From Corynebacterium efficiens YS-314 (GTDB lineage: Bacteria; Actinomycetota; Actinomycetes; Mycobacteriales; Mycobacteriaceae), in contig NC_004369.1 in the NCBI RefSeq assembly GCF_000011305.1, positions 62,001 through 126,000 of the forward strand: a DNA stretch of 64,000 bases, given 5' to 3'. Below are positions 35,548 through 45,700 of this stretch, piece by piece. The notes beneath the pieces were generated by a model. That model did not search any database, was not told where the DNA came from, and saw only the letters and a list, made by a program, of their open reading frames with translations. The stretch's first letter is position 1; each line of letters begins with the position of its first letter. A program made the translations under genes and the position numbers.

Positions 35548-35721
35548 GCGATCACAATATCCCCCATAAGCGGATGGTGCAGGGCGAGGAGAACACGCGG
35601 ACACCCCGGGCGTGCCCTCCGCACGCCGTTCAATCCGCTTATGGAGAGGTGCCCGCCCGGGGCCTCTAGTACCCTGGTTAGCACACAAGATGTACACAGA
35701 CGGCAGGGCAGGGGGCGTGAG

Positions 35722-36228
35722 GTGAGAGACGTCGACGGGGAACTGGATTTCCCCTCCTTCCGGGAACACAGCATGGCCGAGCTCAGCGAGGAGTTCCAGG
35801 GCACTGATCTGCGGCCGACGGATCTGGTGATCATGCTCAACCGCACGGCCGGTATCGGTATGCGGATGGCGGAGGGCAGGGTGCACCGTCCGCGGAGGCT
35901 CAGTTGGAATGCGTTCAAGGTGCTCTACATCCTGTGGATGGCGGGGGACCGGGAGCAGCACCGGGTGTCGGCGCTGGGTGGGATGAGTCGGGCGACGGCC
36001 TCCGCGGTGGTGAAGACGCTGGTCAGGAGTGGGTATGTGGTGCAGGTGCCGTCGGAGGTGGATAAACGCACGCACCTGTTGGCGCTGACGGAGAAGGGGC
36101 AGGAGGTGGTCCGTGAGGTGTTCGTGGAGCAGAATGATCTGCTCACGGACTGGTCCAATCGCCTCACCCACACCGAGCAGGACATTTTGAAGATGTTGTT
36201 GACCAAGCTCATGGACAGCTCCGGTTGA
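35722..36228 (+). CDS. MarR-family transcriptional regulator
   Basis: A 168-residue MarR/SlyA-type winged-helix regulator. The domain runs from about residue 35 to 160, with SALGGMSRATASAVVKTLVRSGYV as the recognition helix region and SEVDKRTHLLALTEKGQEVV as the wing. GTG 35722 follows AGGGGG by about 6 nt; the long upstream frame from 35641 has no ribosome site. It diverges from the two lipase genes and may control them, which is inference from position. The effector is unknown. Confidence 0.8.
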   Translation: MRDVDGELDFPSFREHSMAELSEEFQGTDLRPTDLVIMLNRTAGIGMRMAEGRVHRPRRLSWNAFKVLYILWMAGDREQHRVSALGGMSRATASAVVKTLVRSGYVVQVPSEVDKRTHLLALTEKGQEVVREVFVEQNDLLTDWSNRLTHTEQDILKMLLTKLMDSSG

Positions 36229-36300
36229 CCTGACCCGGTGCTTATCGACGCCCGCCCCACACCCCCGTCCCCCACCCGGTCCCCGCGGGCTCACCGCAGG

Positions 36301-37134
36301 TTAGCGCACCCCGGGGCCGCCTGCGGCGGCATCGAGGAACCCCATGACCCGGGCCGCCAGGTCGACGGGGTGTTCAAACATGGCGTAGTGGCCGGTGTCC
36401 GCGATGGTGTCCACCTGCATGCCCGGGTAGGTCCCTCCATAGGCGGATTCGATTGCCGCGACGGTCACCACGGGATCGCGGTCACCGGTGAGCAGCAGGA
36501 TCGGCAGGTCACGGACACCCAGCTCGGAGGCGAAATCGCAGTCAGCCCACACGGACAGATAGTTGGCCACTGCATGGGGTCGGGTGTGCTGCCAGGAATC
36601 CTGCGCCAGGTGGTGCACCCACGTGGCGGGAAGACAGTTGCCGGTGGTCAGGTTGATGATCCGGCCACGGGACTCCACCTTCGTCGCCGCGGATTCAAAC
36701 AGGGCGCGCTGTTGCTCATTGAGGGGGGTTCCCGAGGCCGGCACCGGTGAGATACCTACCAGTGCCACCGGCGGGGTGGGCAGATCGAGCATAACCCGCT
36801 GCATGATCACCGCCCCCATGGAGTGCCCCACCACCGACACCTGTGCCGCATCCAGTCGCTGCACATAATCCACCACCTCCCCGGCGATCTCCGCGAGACT
36901 GAACACCCCGGTCTCCTCCCGGCGGGTGCCATAACCGCGGTATTCGAAGAAGTGCCAGGTGAACCGGTCGGTGTCCAGGCAGTCGGCGAACGGCCCCCAG
37001 TTCCCGGCCCGACCGAACCACCCGTTGAGCATGATCACGTGGTGTGGGCCCCGGCCCCGCACGACCGCGTGTGAGGGGTGGGCCTCCTGGCCGGAGAGGG
37101 TGGTGGCGAAGGATTCAACCATTGATTCGGACAC
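36301..37134 (-). CDS. Alpha/beta hydrolase
   Basis: A 277-residue alpha/beta hydrolase. HVIMLNGWFGRAGNW near residue 35 forms the oxyanion region, SVVGHSMGAVI near 100 carries the nucleophilic serine, LLTGDRDPVV near 215 the acid, and DTGHYAMFEHP near 250 the histidine. The substrate is not indicated; the family includes esterases, dehalogenases and C-C hydrolases. GTG 37134 is preceded by GGAGG at 5 nt; ATG 37146 in the same frame is the alternative, but it lacks a site and itself overlaps the CCTATGGAGG word. A perfect palindrome lies at 37169-37183 upstream, a possible operator. It follows the MFS gene in the same direction. Confidence 0.78.
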   Translation of the reverse strand: MSESMVESFATTLSGQEAHPSHAVVRGRGPHHVIMLNGWFGRAGNWGPFADCLDTDRFTWHFFEYRGYGTRREETGVFSLAEIAGEVVDYVQRLDAAQVSVVGHSMGAVIMQRVMLDLPTPPVALVGISPVPASGTPLNEQQRALFESAATKVESRGRIINLTTGNCLPATWVHHLAQDSWQHTRPHAVANYLSVWADCDFASELGVRDLPILLLTGDRDPVVTVAAIESAYGGTYPGMQVDTIADTGHYAMFEHPVDLAARVMGFLDAAAGGPGVR

Positions 37135-37168
37135 GGTGGCCTCCATAGGCGGGACGACAGGCAGACGG

Positions 37169-37183
37169 CCACTTTCAAAGTGG
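37169..37183. promoter_or_regulatory. Palindromic candidate operator
   Basis: CCACTTT-C-AAAGTGG is a perfect 15-bp palindrome 23 bp upstream of the hydrolase gene. The regulator is unknown. Confidence 0.5.
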
Positions 37184-37233
37184 CGTAGGTCACTATATTC
37201 TACGTGGAGTCGTCCCCGTGTGCAGCCACCCGT

Positions 37234-38445
37234 TCACCGGGCCGGCAGATAACCCCGCCTGATCTGCAGGGCGCGCACCACCGCCGACCCCACCGCCAGG
37301 GCGGAGATGACCAGCAGCGGGAGCACGGCACCCCACACCGGCATGAGTGCATCCAGCAGCACGGGCAGGCCGAAACCCAGGTAGGTGAACACGTAGTAGA
37401 TGCCGATCGCCGTGCCGCGTCGGGCCGGTGGGGTGTACGCCTCGATGCCGAGCAGGCCCTCCCGCAGGCTCAATCCGTAGGCCGCACCGAGGATCGGGGC
37501 CGCCAGTACGAAGACCCACACCGGGGCCCCCTCCCCTCCATAGGCGACCAGGGCGAAACCGGTGGCGGCCAGCAGGGCACCGACGATGCCGGAGACCCTG
37601 CCCCAACCGAACCGCCGCCCGAGGGCCTGCACACCCAGGCCCACGCTGAAGGACAACACCGAGGCCATGCCCGGCAGCAGCACGCCGTTGTCGAAATTCG
37701 AGGAGGTCCGCGCGGTGAGGATCACCAGTGAGGTGGTGACGGTGCTGAACACCCAGATGGCCATCGGAAGGGAGACCGCCAGAGCCTTGGACATGCTGCG
37801 CGAATCGGTGCGCGATGTGTCCCGCGACGTGCTGTGTGGGGCCGGGGGGTTCGTCGACAAGCGTGGGGTGGGCGCCGGCACGGGGGCGCGCACATCGCCC
37901 ACGAGCGCCGCGTGCACCACCGCGACGAGGGAGAACAGGCAGGTCACCGCGAAGGGTACAGCCACCACCAGGTCGGTGGGCAGCGCAACGGCCAGCAGAC
38001 CGGAGGCGATCGGCCCAAGCGCAAAACCACTGGTCAGGGCGATACCGGCTGAGGTCACGCCACTCGCCCCGCGCAGACGCCCCGCCCACGCGGTGCCCGC
38101 ACTGACCGCCAGCCCCACGCCCAGGCCGACGATGAACCGCCCGACCAGCAGACCGGCACCGTCGTGGGAGAACAACAGACTCAGGTTGCCCGCGGCCGCA
38201 CCCACCGCGCCGGTGAGCACCACCGGCCGCGCCCCGAAACGGTCAGCCAGCACACCCCCGCCCAGCAGACCCGGCAGCAGGCCCAGGGCATAGATACCGA
38301 AGGCACTGTTGAGCAGCATGCTCGAAATCCCCAGCTGCTCCCGCAACACCATGATCATGGACGCGAAATGATTGGCAGCCCATCCCGCGCTGAGAAGCAG
38401 CAGGATCACACCCAGGAAAACTCGGTTGACCCGACGATCAGACAT
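37234..38445 (-). CDS. MFS transporter
   Basis: A 403-residue major facilitator with twelve predicted membrane segments and a hydrophilic proline-rich central loop (about residues 185-215). The motif GVLADRFGARPVV between segments 2 and 3 is the MFS signature. The N-terminal half has VGRFIVGLGVGLAVSAGTAWAG. Members of this subgroup usually export drugs or metabolites by proton antiport. AAAGG lies 9 nt before the ATG. The next gene in the same direction is the alpha/beta hydrolase, 87 bp away with its own palindromic promoter, so a strict operon is doubtful. Confidence 0.8.
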   Translation of the reverse strand: MSDRRVNRVFLGVILLLLSAGWAANHFASMIMVLREQLGISSMLLNSAFGIYALGLLPGLLGGGVLADRFGARPVVLTGAVGAAAGNLSLLFSHDGAGLLVGRFIVGLGVGLAVSAGTAWAGRLRGASGVTSAGIALTSGFALGPIASGLLAVALPTDLVVAVPFAVTCLFSLVAVVHAALVGDVRAPVPAPTPRLSTNPPAPHSTSRDTSRTDSRSMSKALAVSLPMAIWVFSTVTTSLVILTARTSSNFDNGVLLPGMASVLSFSVGLGVQALGRRFGWGRVSGIVGALLAATGFALVAYGGEGAPVWVFVLAAPILGAAYGLSLREGLLGIEAYTPPARRGTAIGIYYVFTYLGFGLPVLLDALMPVWGAVLPLLVISALAVGSAVVRALQIRRGYLPAR

Positions 38446-38510
38446 AGAACCAACCTTTCACAGAGTCCCCGTCCCCGCACCGGAATCCGGAAAGTGAATA
38501 GACTCAAACC

Positions 38511-39932
38511 ATGGATACCAAAAACCTGCTCGCCCACGTGGCCAAGTTCGGTTTGCCGACCCCCGACCACCCCGACATCCCCCGCTACGTCCAACACCGC
38601 GAGGGGTTCACCGAGCTGGCGCAGGCCCTGGCCGACGGTGCCGTCCCCATCCCACCGGGCCTGCTCCACGGACGCGACCGCCGACGCCACATCCGCAACA
38701 CCATCATCGAGGACCACGTGGAGCGCATGCAGCTCGTCCCCGATGCGGTGCGCAGCAAACTCGACGACCTCGCCTCCGACCCCTTCCTCTTCTTCCGTGG
38801 CACCGCCCTGCTGTTCTACCGCGACCTGGTGGGCAGTGACCTCCACCTGCCCGTGGTGCCCGTGGTCGGCGATGTGCACCCGGAGAACTTCGGCATCCTC
38901 CCCGGCGGCGACGGCCAGCCGATCTTCAGCGTCAACGATCTTGACGAGGCCTGGATGGCACCCTTTACCTGGGATGTGGAACGCGGCGCCGTGGGATTCG
39001 GCCTGGCCGCGCAGCAGGCGGGCGCGAAGAAAAAGAAGGTGGCCAAGGTGATCCGCGCCTTCATCGAGGGGTATTTCACCTCCATAGGCGAATGCCTCGA
39101 GGACCCCTCCCGCGCCGAACAGCGTTTCACCGCCGCCGACGTACCCCCGGTGATCCGACCGTTCTTCCGCAAGGCCCAGCGTGACCGGGTTGCCTTCCTG
39201 GCCAAGCGCATCGATTTCGAGTCCATGACCTTCCGCGAGGACGACCGCACCCACCGCCACCCGGAATTCCTCGACGCACTGGAACCCGCGCTCACCGCCT
39301 ACGCCGACTCCCAGGGCCGCACCCTCACCGCGCACGACCTGGCCATCCGCCAGGGATCGGGCACGGCCTCCCGCGGCCTGACCAGGTTCTGGTTTCTGGT
39401 CGAGGAGCTTGTCGACGACCAACCCCACCACCTCATTCTCGAGATGAAGATGTCCCGCGCCTCCTCCCTGGAGGGCCTGGTCCCGGACCCGGAGGGCGAC
39501 TGGGTGCCGGACTCCCCGGCTGAGCGCATCGCCATGGCCTTCAACGCCTTCGTGAAAAACGGCGACCCCTACTACGGCTTCACCGACATCGCGGGCATCA
39601 GCTTCCTGGTGCGCGAACGCGGGCCCCAGAAGGTCAACATCAGCACCGGGGTCATGGACAAGGATGACCTGCGTGACTACGCCGAGGTGTGCGGGCGGGT
39701 GCTGGGCATCCAGCATGTGCGTGCCGACGGGGCCTGGCAGGAGGCACGGGAGGCGTCGACAAGCTCCGGTGTGCGGGCGGCCGAACCACTCGCCCGACGC
39801 ATCACCCGGGCTGCCTCCGGCGAGGTGTTCCGTGCCGACACCGAGGAATTCGCCGTGGACTACCTCGACCGGCTGGCCGGGGATTTCGCCCTGTTCCGTG
39901 AGGACCTGAAGCGCGGGGCGTTCGGTTGGTGA
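38511..39932 (+). CDS. DUF2252 protein
   Basis: A 473-residue soluble protein of DUF2252. The conserved block GDVHPENFGIL near residue 120 and FSVNDLDEAWMAPFTWDVERGA near 143 suggest an aminoglycoside-phosphotransferase-like kinase fold, as proposed for this family; no activity is established. A TAGACT element lies 6 nt before the ATG and there is no ribosome site, so a leaderless transcript is likely. The gene is divergent from the MFS gene, with AMP nucleosidase 36 bp downstream. It holds copies of both iterated words, at about 39080 and 39754-39766. Confidence 0.75.
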   Translation: MDTKNLLAHVAKFGLPTPDHPDIPRYVQHREGFTELAQALADGAVPIPPGLLHGRDRRRHIRNTIIEDHVERMQLVPDAVRSKLDDLASDPFLFFRGTALLFYRDLVGSDLHLPVVPVVGDVHPENFGILPGGDGQPIFSVNDLDEAWMAPFTWDVERGAVGFGLAAQQAGAKKKKVAKVIRAFIEGYFTSIGECLEDPSRAEQRFTAADVPPVIRPFFRKAQRDRVAFLAKRIDFESMTFREDDRTHRHPEFLDALEPALTAYADSQGRTLTAHDLAIRQGSGTASRGLTRFWFLVEELVDDQPHHLILEMKMSRASSLEGLVPDPEGDWVPDSPAERIAMAFNAFVKNGDPYYGFTDIAGISFLVRERGPQKVNISTGVMDKDDLRDYAEVCGRVLGIQHVRADGAWQEAREASTSSGVRAAEPLARRITRAASGEVFRADTEEFAVDYLDRLAGDFALFREDLKRGAFGW

Positions 39933-39955
39933 GGGCAGGATCCCGCGCCCGCGGA

Positions 39956-39961
39956 TAATCT
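39956..39961 (+). promoter_or_regulatory. -10 element of a leaderless amn transcript
   Basis: TAATCT lies exactly 7 nt before ATG 39969. The stretch GAT-AATCTGGACCCCATGACT recurs nearly unchanged before the DUF202 genes at 52610-52630. Confidence 0.5.
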
Positions 39962-39968
39962 GGACCCC

Positions 39969-41438
39969 ATGACTACTTTCCCTGACACCCCAGAAACCAC
40001 ACCCGTTTCCTCTATGGAGGTTATGGGCAGCATTGACGAGGCCATCGACCGGTTGAAGGAGATCTACACCAACTCCACAGACCTGGCGAAGAGGACGCTG
40101 GAGGACGGTGACTACGCAGCCTATGCGGATGTGGTGTATCCGAAGCTGGTGGTGGAGGTGTTGCGGTGGGAGCCGATCGACCGTACGGAACCGTTCGGGT
40201 ATGTGGATCAGGCGGGGCGTTTCTCGGCGGTGTTGTCCAAACCGCACATCATGGAGCGGTATCTGCGGGAGCAGTTGGAGCGCCTGACGGGGAATTATCC
40301 GTGTCGGATCGAGGTGGGGCCGTCGGATATCCGGATTCCGCCGGAGTACATCCGGGATGCGCCGTCGGCGACGGAGGCGCGTCGGGCTGGTGATGTTGCG
40401 GAGATCATCCCGCGTCCCACCCTCGATGAGGTCCATGATGCGATCATCGATGGCGAGTGGGATGCCTTCCACGGTGAGGAGTACCCGCTGTTCCATTTCG
40501 GGCCGCAGCGTTTCGATATCGCCTGCGCCCGCATCGAGCATTACACCGGCATCCGGGTGGATCATGTGCAGAAGTACATCCTGTTCACCAACTATGCGAT
40601 GCACACCACCGAGTTCGTCAGTTTCGGGTTGGGGGAGCTGAGTAGGGAGGGGTCGAAGTACACGGCGCTGACCCTGCCGAATGGGGAGGTGATCACCCGG
40701 GACGCGGTGGAGGAGATCCATGGTCTGGGTGGGGTCACGGCGATGGATCTGGCCAGCCGGTTCCAGATGCCGCGGTTTGACCTGACCACCGCCGAGGGTG
40801 ACGGCCTGACCATCATCAACATCGGAGTGGGCCCGTCAAACGCCAAGACCATCACCGACTGCCTGGCGGTGCTGCGCCCGGAGGCGTGGGTGATGATCGG
40901 GCACTGCGCGGGTCTTGATGCCCGCATGCGCATCGGTGACCTCATCCTGGGCAATGCCTACCAGCGCGAGGACCACATCCTGGACCGCCACATCCCCCTC
41001 GGCAACCCCATCCCCGCCATCCCCGAGATCCAGAAGGCTCTCGAGGCCAGCGTGGATGAGATCTACGGCGATGACAATGACCTCATGCGCACCGGCACCG
41101 TCTTATCCACCGACGACCGCAACTGGGAGTGGCACACCCCCCGCAAACTGTGGGAATGGTTCAACGGGTCCACGGCGGTGGCCATCGACATGGAATCCTC
41201 CACCCTGGCCACCAACGGATACCGCTACCGGATCCCCTATGGAACACTGCTGTCAGTCTCGGATCTGCCACTGCACTCGGTGCCGAAACTGCCCGCCCAG
41301 GCGCAGGCGTTCTACTCCAACTCCAAGGAGGCGCATGTCATGTGCGCGGTGCGGGCGATGGAATACCTGGCGATGGACCCGGAACGTCTACGCACCCGCA
41401 AGCTGCGCCGCACCTTGGGCGAGGTGCCGTTCCGTTAA
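39969..41438 (+). CDS. amn: AMP nucleosidase
   Basis: A 489-residue enzyme that splits AMP into adenine and ribose 5-phosphate. The N-terminal domain (to about residue 190) is the AMP-nucleosidase-specific part; the C-terminal half has the purine nucleoside phosphorylase fold, with IINIGVGPSNAKTITD near 280, MIGHCAGLDARMRIGDLILG near 305 and AIDMESSTLATNGYRYRIPYGTLL near 405, where the ME pair binds the nucleoside. No ribosome site is seen and a TAATCT element sits 7 nt before the start. It ends in a GC-rich hairpin region that includes both iterated words. Confidence 0.9.
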   Translation: MTTFPDTPETTPVSSMEVMGSIDEAIDRLKEIYTNSTDLAKRTLEDGDYAAYADVVYPKLVVEVLRWEPIDRTEPFGYVDQAGRFSAVLSKPHIMERYLREQLERLTGNYPCRIEVGPSDIRIPPEYIRDAPSATEARRAGDVAEIIPRPTLDEVHDAIIDGEWDAFHGEEYPLFHFGPQRFDIACARIEHYTGIRVDHVQKYILFTNYAMHTTEFVSFGLGELSREGSKYTALTLPNGEVITRDAVEEIHGLGGVTAMDLASRFQMPRFDLTTAEGDGLTIINIGVGPSNAKTITDCLAVLRPEAWVMIGHCAGLDARMRIGDLILGNAYQREDHILDRHIPLGNPIPAIPEIQKALEASVDEIYGDDNDLMRTGTVLSTDDRNWEWHTPRKLWEWFNGSTAVAIDMESSTLATNGYRYRIPYGTLLSVSDLPLHSVPKLPAQAQAFYSNSKEAHVMCAVRAMEYLAMDPERLRTRKLRRTLGEVPFR

Positions 41439-41533
41439 CCGGCTGCCTGTCGACGCCCCCCGCCACCCATAGGCGGGGCATTCGGGGAGGGGCGTCGTCG
41501 CGTTTAGTTGCGCTTGGTGACGCTTAGCGACGC
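41439..41533. terminator. Convergent terminator region with short tandem repeats
   Basis: Between amn and the PepSY gene lies a GC-rich hairpin (CCCCGCC to GGCGGGG, about 41457-41478) whose loop contains CCCATAGG, preceded by a CTGTCGACGCC copy. From about 41505 to 41538 the minus strand repeats CTAAGCGTCR imperfectly about four times, the first copy supplying the TAA stop of the PepSY gene. Confidence 0.5.
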
Positions 41534-42145
41534 TTAGTTCGCCAGGACGGTGAACTCGGCCAGGTCATTGCGCTCGACATCGTCGAGGTCGATCTGCCAC
41601 TCCAGTCGGCCGTCCTCATCCTCGAGTGAGGCTTCATCCACGACTCCGTCGGGGTGGGCCTCCAGTGCCTGGGTGATGGCATCGGCGACGGTGACGGTGG
41701 CCTCCTGGGCGCGGCGGACATCCTCGGCATCGTCATTGTCACGGTCGGATTCACGGACCTCACCGGCGGCGGTATCCACATTGAGTTCGATGACCTCCTC
41801 ACCGACCACCACGTCGATCTCGTAGGCCTCGGTGTCATCCTCGCGGTCGATATCGATGATGATGCCGTCAGCATGTTCCGCCATCACCAGGTCGATGGCG
41901 TCGAACACGATGTCGCGGTCAGCGGTGGCATCCGCATCGGACACCGCGGTCTGCGTTTCGGTGGCCACCCCGTTGTCAGCGGTCTCCTCGGTGGTAGCGG
42001 GGTCGTCCGTGGTCTCGTCCTCAGAGGTGACCACGGTGGTTTCGGTGGCGGTGGCATCCGAATCGCCGGAATCATCACCGCAGGCCGCGAGGCTGAGGGA
42101 CAGGCCGGCGACGGCGGTGAGGGTGAACAGTTTACGTGTGAACAT
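41534..42145 (-). CDS. PepSY-domain lipoprotein
   Basis: A 203-residue lipoprotein. Residues 1-22 are a signal peptide with lipobox LSLAAC. A low-complexity acidic linker rich in T, E and D follows to about residue 75. Two PepSY-type domains follow: DIVFDAIDLVMAEHADG onward, and VTVADAITQALEAHPDG onward, each continuing with an acidic beta hairpin. PepSY domains often inhibit proteases or occur in extracytoplasmic regulators. The ATG at 42145 follows AAGGAG by 6 nt. The gene is single and converges on amn. Its target is unknown. Confidence 0.7.
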   Translation of the reverse strand: MFTRKLFTLTAVAGLSLSLAACGDDSGDSDATATETTVVTSEDETTDDPATTEETADNGVATETQTAVSDADATADRDIVFDAIDLVMAEHADGIIIDIDREDDTEAYEIDVVVGEEVIELNVDTAAGEVRESDRDNDDAEDVRRAQEATVTVADAITQALEAHPDGVVDEASLEDEDGRLEWQIDLDDVERNDLAEFTVLAN

Positions 42146-42748
42146 GGGTACTCCTTCTCGTCGATCCCTCCCCAGGGCGGGTTCGGGAAACCATATGAAG
42201 TTGTTCGATCTCACTGTCACCCCCACGGTTCGCCGGTGATCAGGGCCCGGGGGAGGGGATATGGAACGGCAGGTGCCCGGAATGGAGCACAGCCTCTATG
42301 TCGGGGGTCACACCACCCGAGGGTAGCGAAACGCCCCCGTGGTTCGCAGACACACCCCCATCCCGGTGCACCGTGAGATGTTCAGAGATGGGGTCGCGTC
42401 CCTGCGCAGATGGGGTTTCTGCGCTGTGCCGGATCGCCTCCCCCCAACCCAGAGATCCTGTCTGCAGAAAGCAGTACTGATCTCTGGGTTAACTTCCGCG
42501 GTTTCTGGGAACAGGAACTCGGGGTTAAGGCAGCGACGGTCTCTGGTGGGGCTAGTGCCCCCGCGCCGGGGACGGCGGGTGACCGCATCAGCACTTGTCA
42601 GTATGTTGGGGGTCATAACAACCGAGACAACTGGTGCGGATCACATGATGGGCGTGTGTCAGCACGTTCTGTGGTGGGGTCCGGACCCAGATGGCCCACG
42701 AACACGGCCCGGGATGTAACCAACCCGGGAGAGCAGGGAGCGAGCACC
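42146..42748. other. Long leader region before putA with two hairpins
   Basis: These 603 bp hold no supported gene. Two strong inverted repeats are present: GCGCAG/CTGCGC at 42404-42424 and a perfect 12-bp AACCCAGAGATC/GATCTCTGGGTT at 42446-42490 with a 21-nt loop. They could be parts of a regulatory leader or an operator for proline or other regulators. An open frame runs through here into putA without any ribosome site, so I read it as non-coding. Confidence 0.45.
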
Positions 42749-45700
42749 ATGACCGCAACCACAGACCATTCCATGAAACTGCCCATCGAACTGGCCACAC
42801 TGACTGACCGGGCGGTGGTGAAGGTCAGGGACTGGTTGGAGTATGCCCAGCAGGAAAGCGTGCCCAATCCCACCGCTGAACGACTGGCAGCGATCCTCCA
42901 GGACCCCAATGGTCTGGAGTTCACCGTCGGGTTCGTCGACCGGGTGGTGCGCACCGAGGACATCCACGCCGCGGCCCGCGCCCTCAATGACCTGGGCAGT
43001 ATCGCCCCGTCCACGATGTCCTTCATCGACCGCGCCCAGATCCAGGCCGGTTCGCTTGTGGGGCGTGCCCTGCCGCATGTTGTGGTGCCGGCTGCCCGCG
43101 CGCGCATCCGGCAGATGGTCGGCCACATGATTGTCGACGCCCGCGACAAACCCTTCGGTCGCGCCGTCGCGGAACTCCAGGGCGACGGCAACCGCCTCAA
43201 CATCAACCTCCTCGGTGAGGCTGTGCTCGGTGAGAAGGAGGCACTCAAACACCTCGAGGACGCCCGTCGGCTCCTGGGCCGGATGGACGTGGATTATGTC
43301 TCCATCAAGGTCTCCTCGGTGGCCTCGCAGATCTCGCTGTGGGGATTTGATGAGACGGTGGAGGCCGTCGTCAAGCGTCTGACACCTCTATATAAGGAGG
43401 CCGCCGCGGCCACTGGCACACCCGGCGGCACGAAGTTCATCAACCTGGACATGGAGGAATACGGTGATCTGCGCCTGACCATCGAGGTGTTCAAACGCCT
43501 GATGTCCCTGCCCGGAGTGGAGAACCTCGAGGCGGGTATCGTCCTGCAGGCCTACCTCCCCGATGCGCTCGCGTCGCTGCAGGAACTGGCGGAGTTCGGC
43601 GCACACCGCGTCGACAATGGTGGCGCGCCCATCAAGATCCGCCTGGTCAAGGGCGCGAACCTGCCCATGGAGCATGTCCACGCCGAGATCGCCGGATGGC
43701 CGGTGGCGACCATGCCCAGCAAACAGGCCACCGACGCCAACTACAAACGCGTGCTGTGGTGGGCCCTGCGCCGGGAGAACATGACCGGCCTGCGCCTGGG
43801 GGTGGCTGGGCACAACCTCTTCGACATCGCCTTCGCGCACCTGCTCTCCATAGAGCGTGGCGTGGCCGAGAAGGTGGAATTCGAGATGCTCCAGGGCATG
43901 GCCTCCGACCAGGCCCGCGCCGCCAGCCGGGATGTCGGCCAGCTGCTGCTCTACGTCCCCGCGGTGCGTCCGCAGGAATTTGACGCCGCCATCTCCTACC
44001 TGGTGCGCCGCCTGGAGGAGAACTCCGCCAGCGAGAATTTCATGTCCGTCATCTTCGACCTCGAAGCCGACAACCCCGCCTTCCGCCGCGAGGAGAGCCG
44101 GTTCCGCGCCTCCATAGAGGATCTCGCCGGGCTTATCGACGCCCCCGTCCCCGGCCCCAACGACACCCAGGACCGTGGCGCGCAGGAGGCCGAAACCCTG
44201 GAGGCAGCCGGTGAGCGGGCCCGTGAACTCGAGGCGGCCCGCGCCCCCGACCAGCTCCCGCCCTTTGCCAACGAGCCCGACACCAACCCCGCACTCACCG
44301 CCAACCAGCAGTGGGCCCGCGCCGCCATCAAGCGCAGCGCCGGCGAGGGGTGGCTGGAACAGCAGACCGCACCGCTGTCCGTGGAGGAAGAGGATATCGA
44401 CGCCCTCATCGAGGGAACCCGCGCCGCAGCCGCCGAGTGGGCCGCACTCCCGCCTATGGAGCGTGCCCGGATCCTCTACCGCACCGCCGACATCCTCGCC
44501 GCCCGCCGCGGACACCTGGTCTCCATCGCGGCCGCCGAGGTGGGCAAGGTGGTCGAGCAGACCGACCCGGAAATCTCCGAGGCCATCGACTTCGCCCGCT
44601 ACTACGCCCACCGCGCCCTGGAACTGGAGCAGGTGGACAACGCCGACTTCACCCCCGACCGGGTTGCGGTGATCACCCCGCCGTGGAATTTCCCCATCGC
44701 CATCCCCGCCGGATCCACCTTCGCTGCGCTCGCCGCGGGCGCGGGTGTCATCCATAAGCCATCCAAACCCAGTCAGCACTGTTCCGCGGCCGTGGTGGAG
44801 GCCCTGTGGGAGGCGGGTGTGCCCAGGCGGGTGCTGCACTGCGTGTACCCCGCGAACAGGGAAGCGGGCCGCAGGTTGGTCAGCCACCCGGAGGTGGACC
44901 GGGTGATCCTCACCGGGTCGTCGGAAACCGCCGCGATGTTCGCGTCCTGGCGCCCTGACCTGCAGATCAACGCGGAGACCTCCGGTAAGAACGCCATGGT
45001 GATCACCCCTGCGGCGGACCGTGACCTGGCGGTCGCCGACCTGGTGCACAGTGCCTTCGGGCACGCCGGCCAGAAATGTTCGGCGGCCTCACTCGGCATT
45101 CTGGTGGGCACCATGTACACCTCGGAGCGCTTCCGCAGCCAGCTTGTCGACGCCGCCTCCTCCCTCGTCGTGGACTGGCCGACCAACATGTCCGCCACCG
45201 TCGGACCCCTGACCGAACAACCCAGCGACAAACTCCAGCATGCCCTGACCCAGCTGGAACCGGGGGAGCGGTGGCTGTTGGAACCCAAACCCCTCGATGA
45301 CACCGGCCGCTTATGGAGGCCCGGTATCAAGGAGGGGGTGCAGCCGGGATCCTTCTTCCACCTCACCGAGGTCTTCGGACCGGTGCTGGGTCTGATGAAG
45401 GCCGATGACCTCGAGCAGGCCATCGAGTACCAGAACGCTGTGGAATTCGGCCTGACCGGTGGTATCCAGAGCCTGGACATCGATGAGGTTCGCACCTGGG
45501 TCGATGCCGTTGAGGTGGGCAATGTCTACGTCAACCGCGGGATCACCGGCGCGATCGTGGAACGTCAGTCCTTCGGCGGTTGGAAGAAATCCTCGGTGGG
45601 TCTGGGATCCAAGGCCGGCGGCCCGAACTACGTCATGCTCATGGGGCGGTGGTCGGACAAGCCCGCCAAGGACGCACCGGTGAAGTCCTCGCCGCTGATC

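Noticed and set aside
42410..42748. 113-codon N-terminal extension of PutA
   Set aside because: The frame is open but has no ribosome site and crosses perfect hairpins; PutA family homology begins after ATG 42749.
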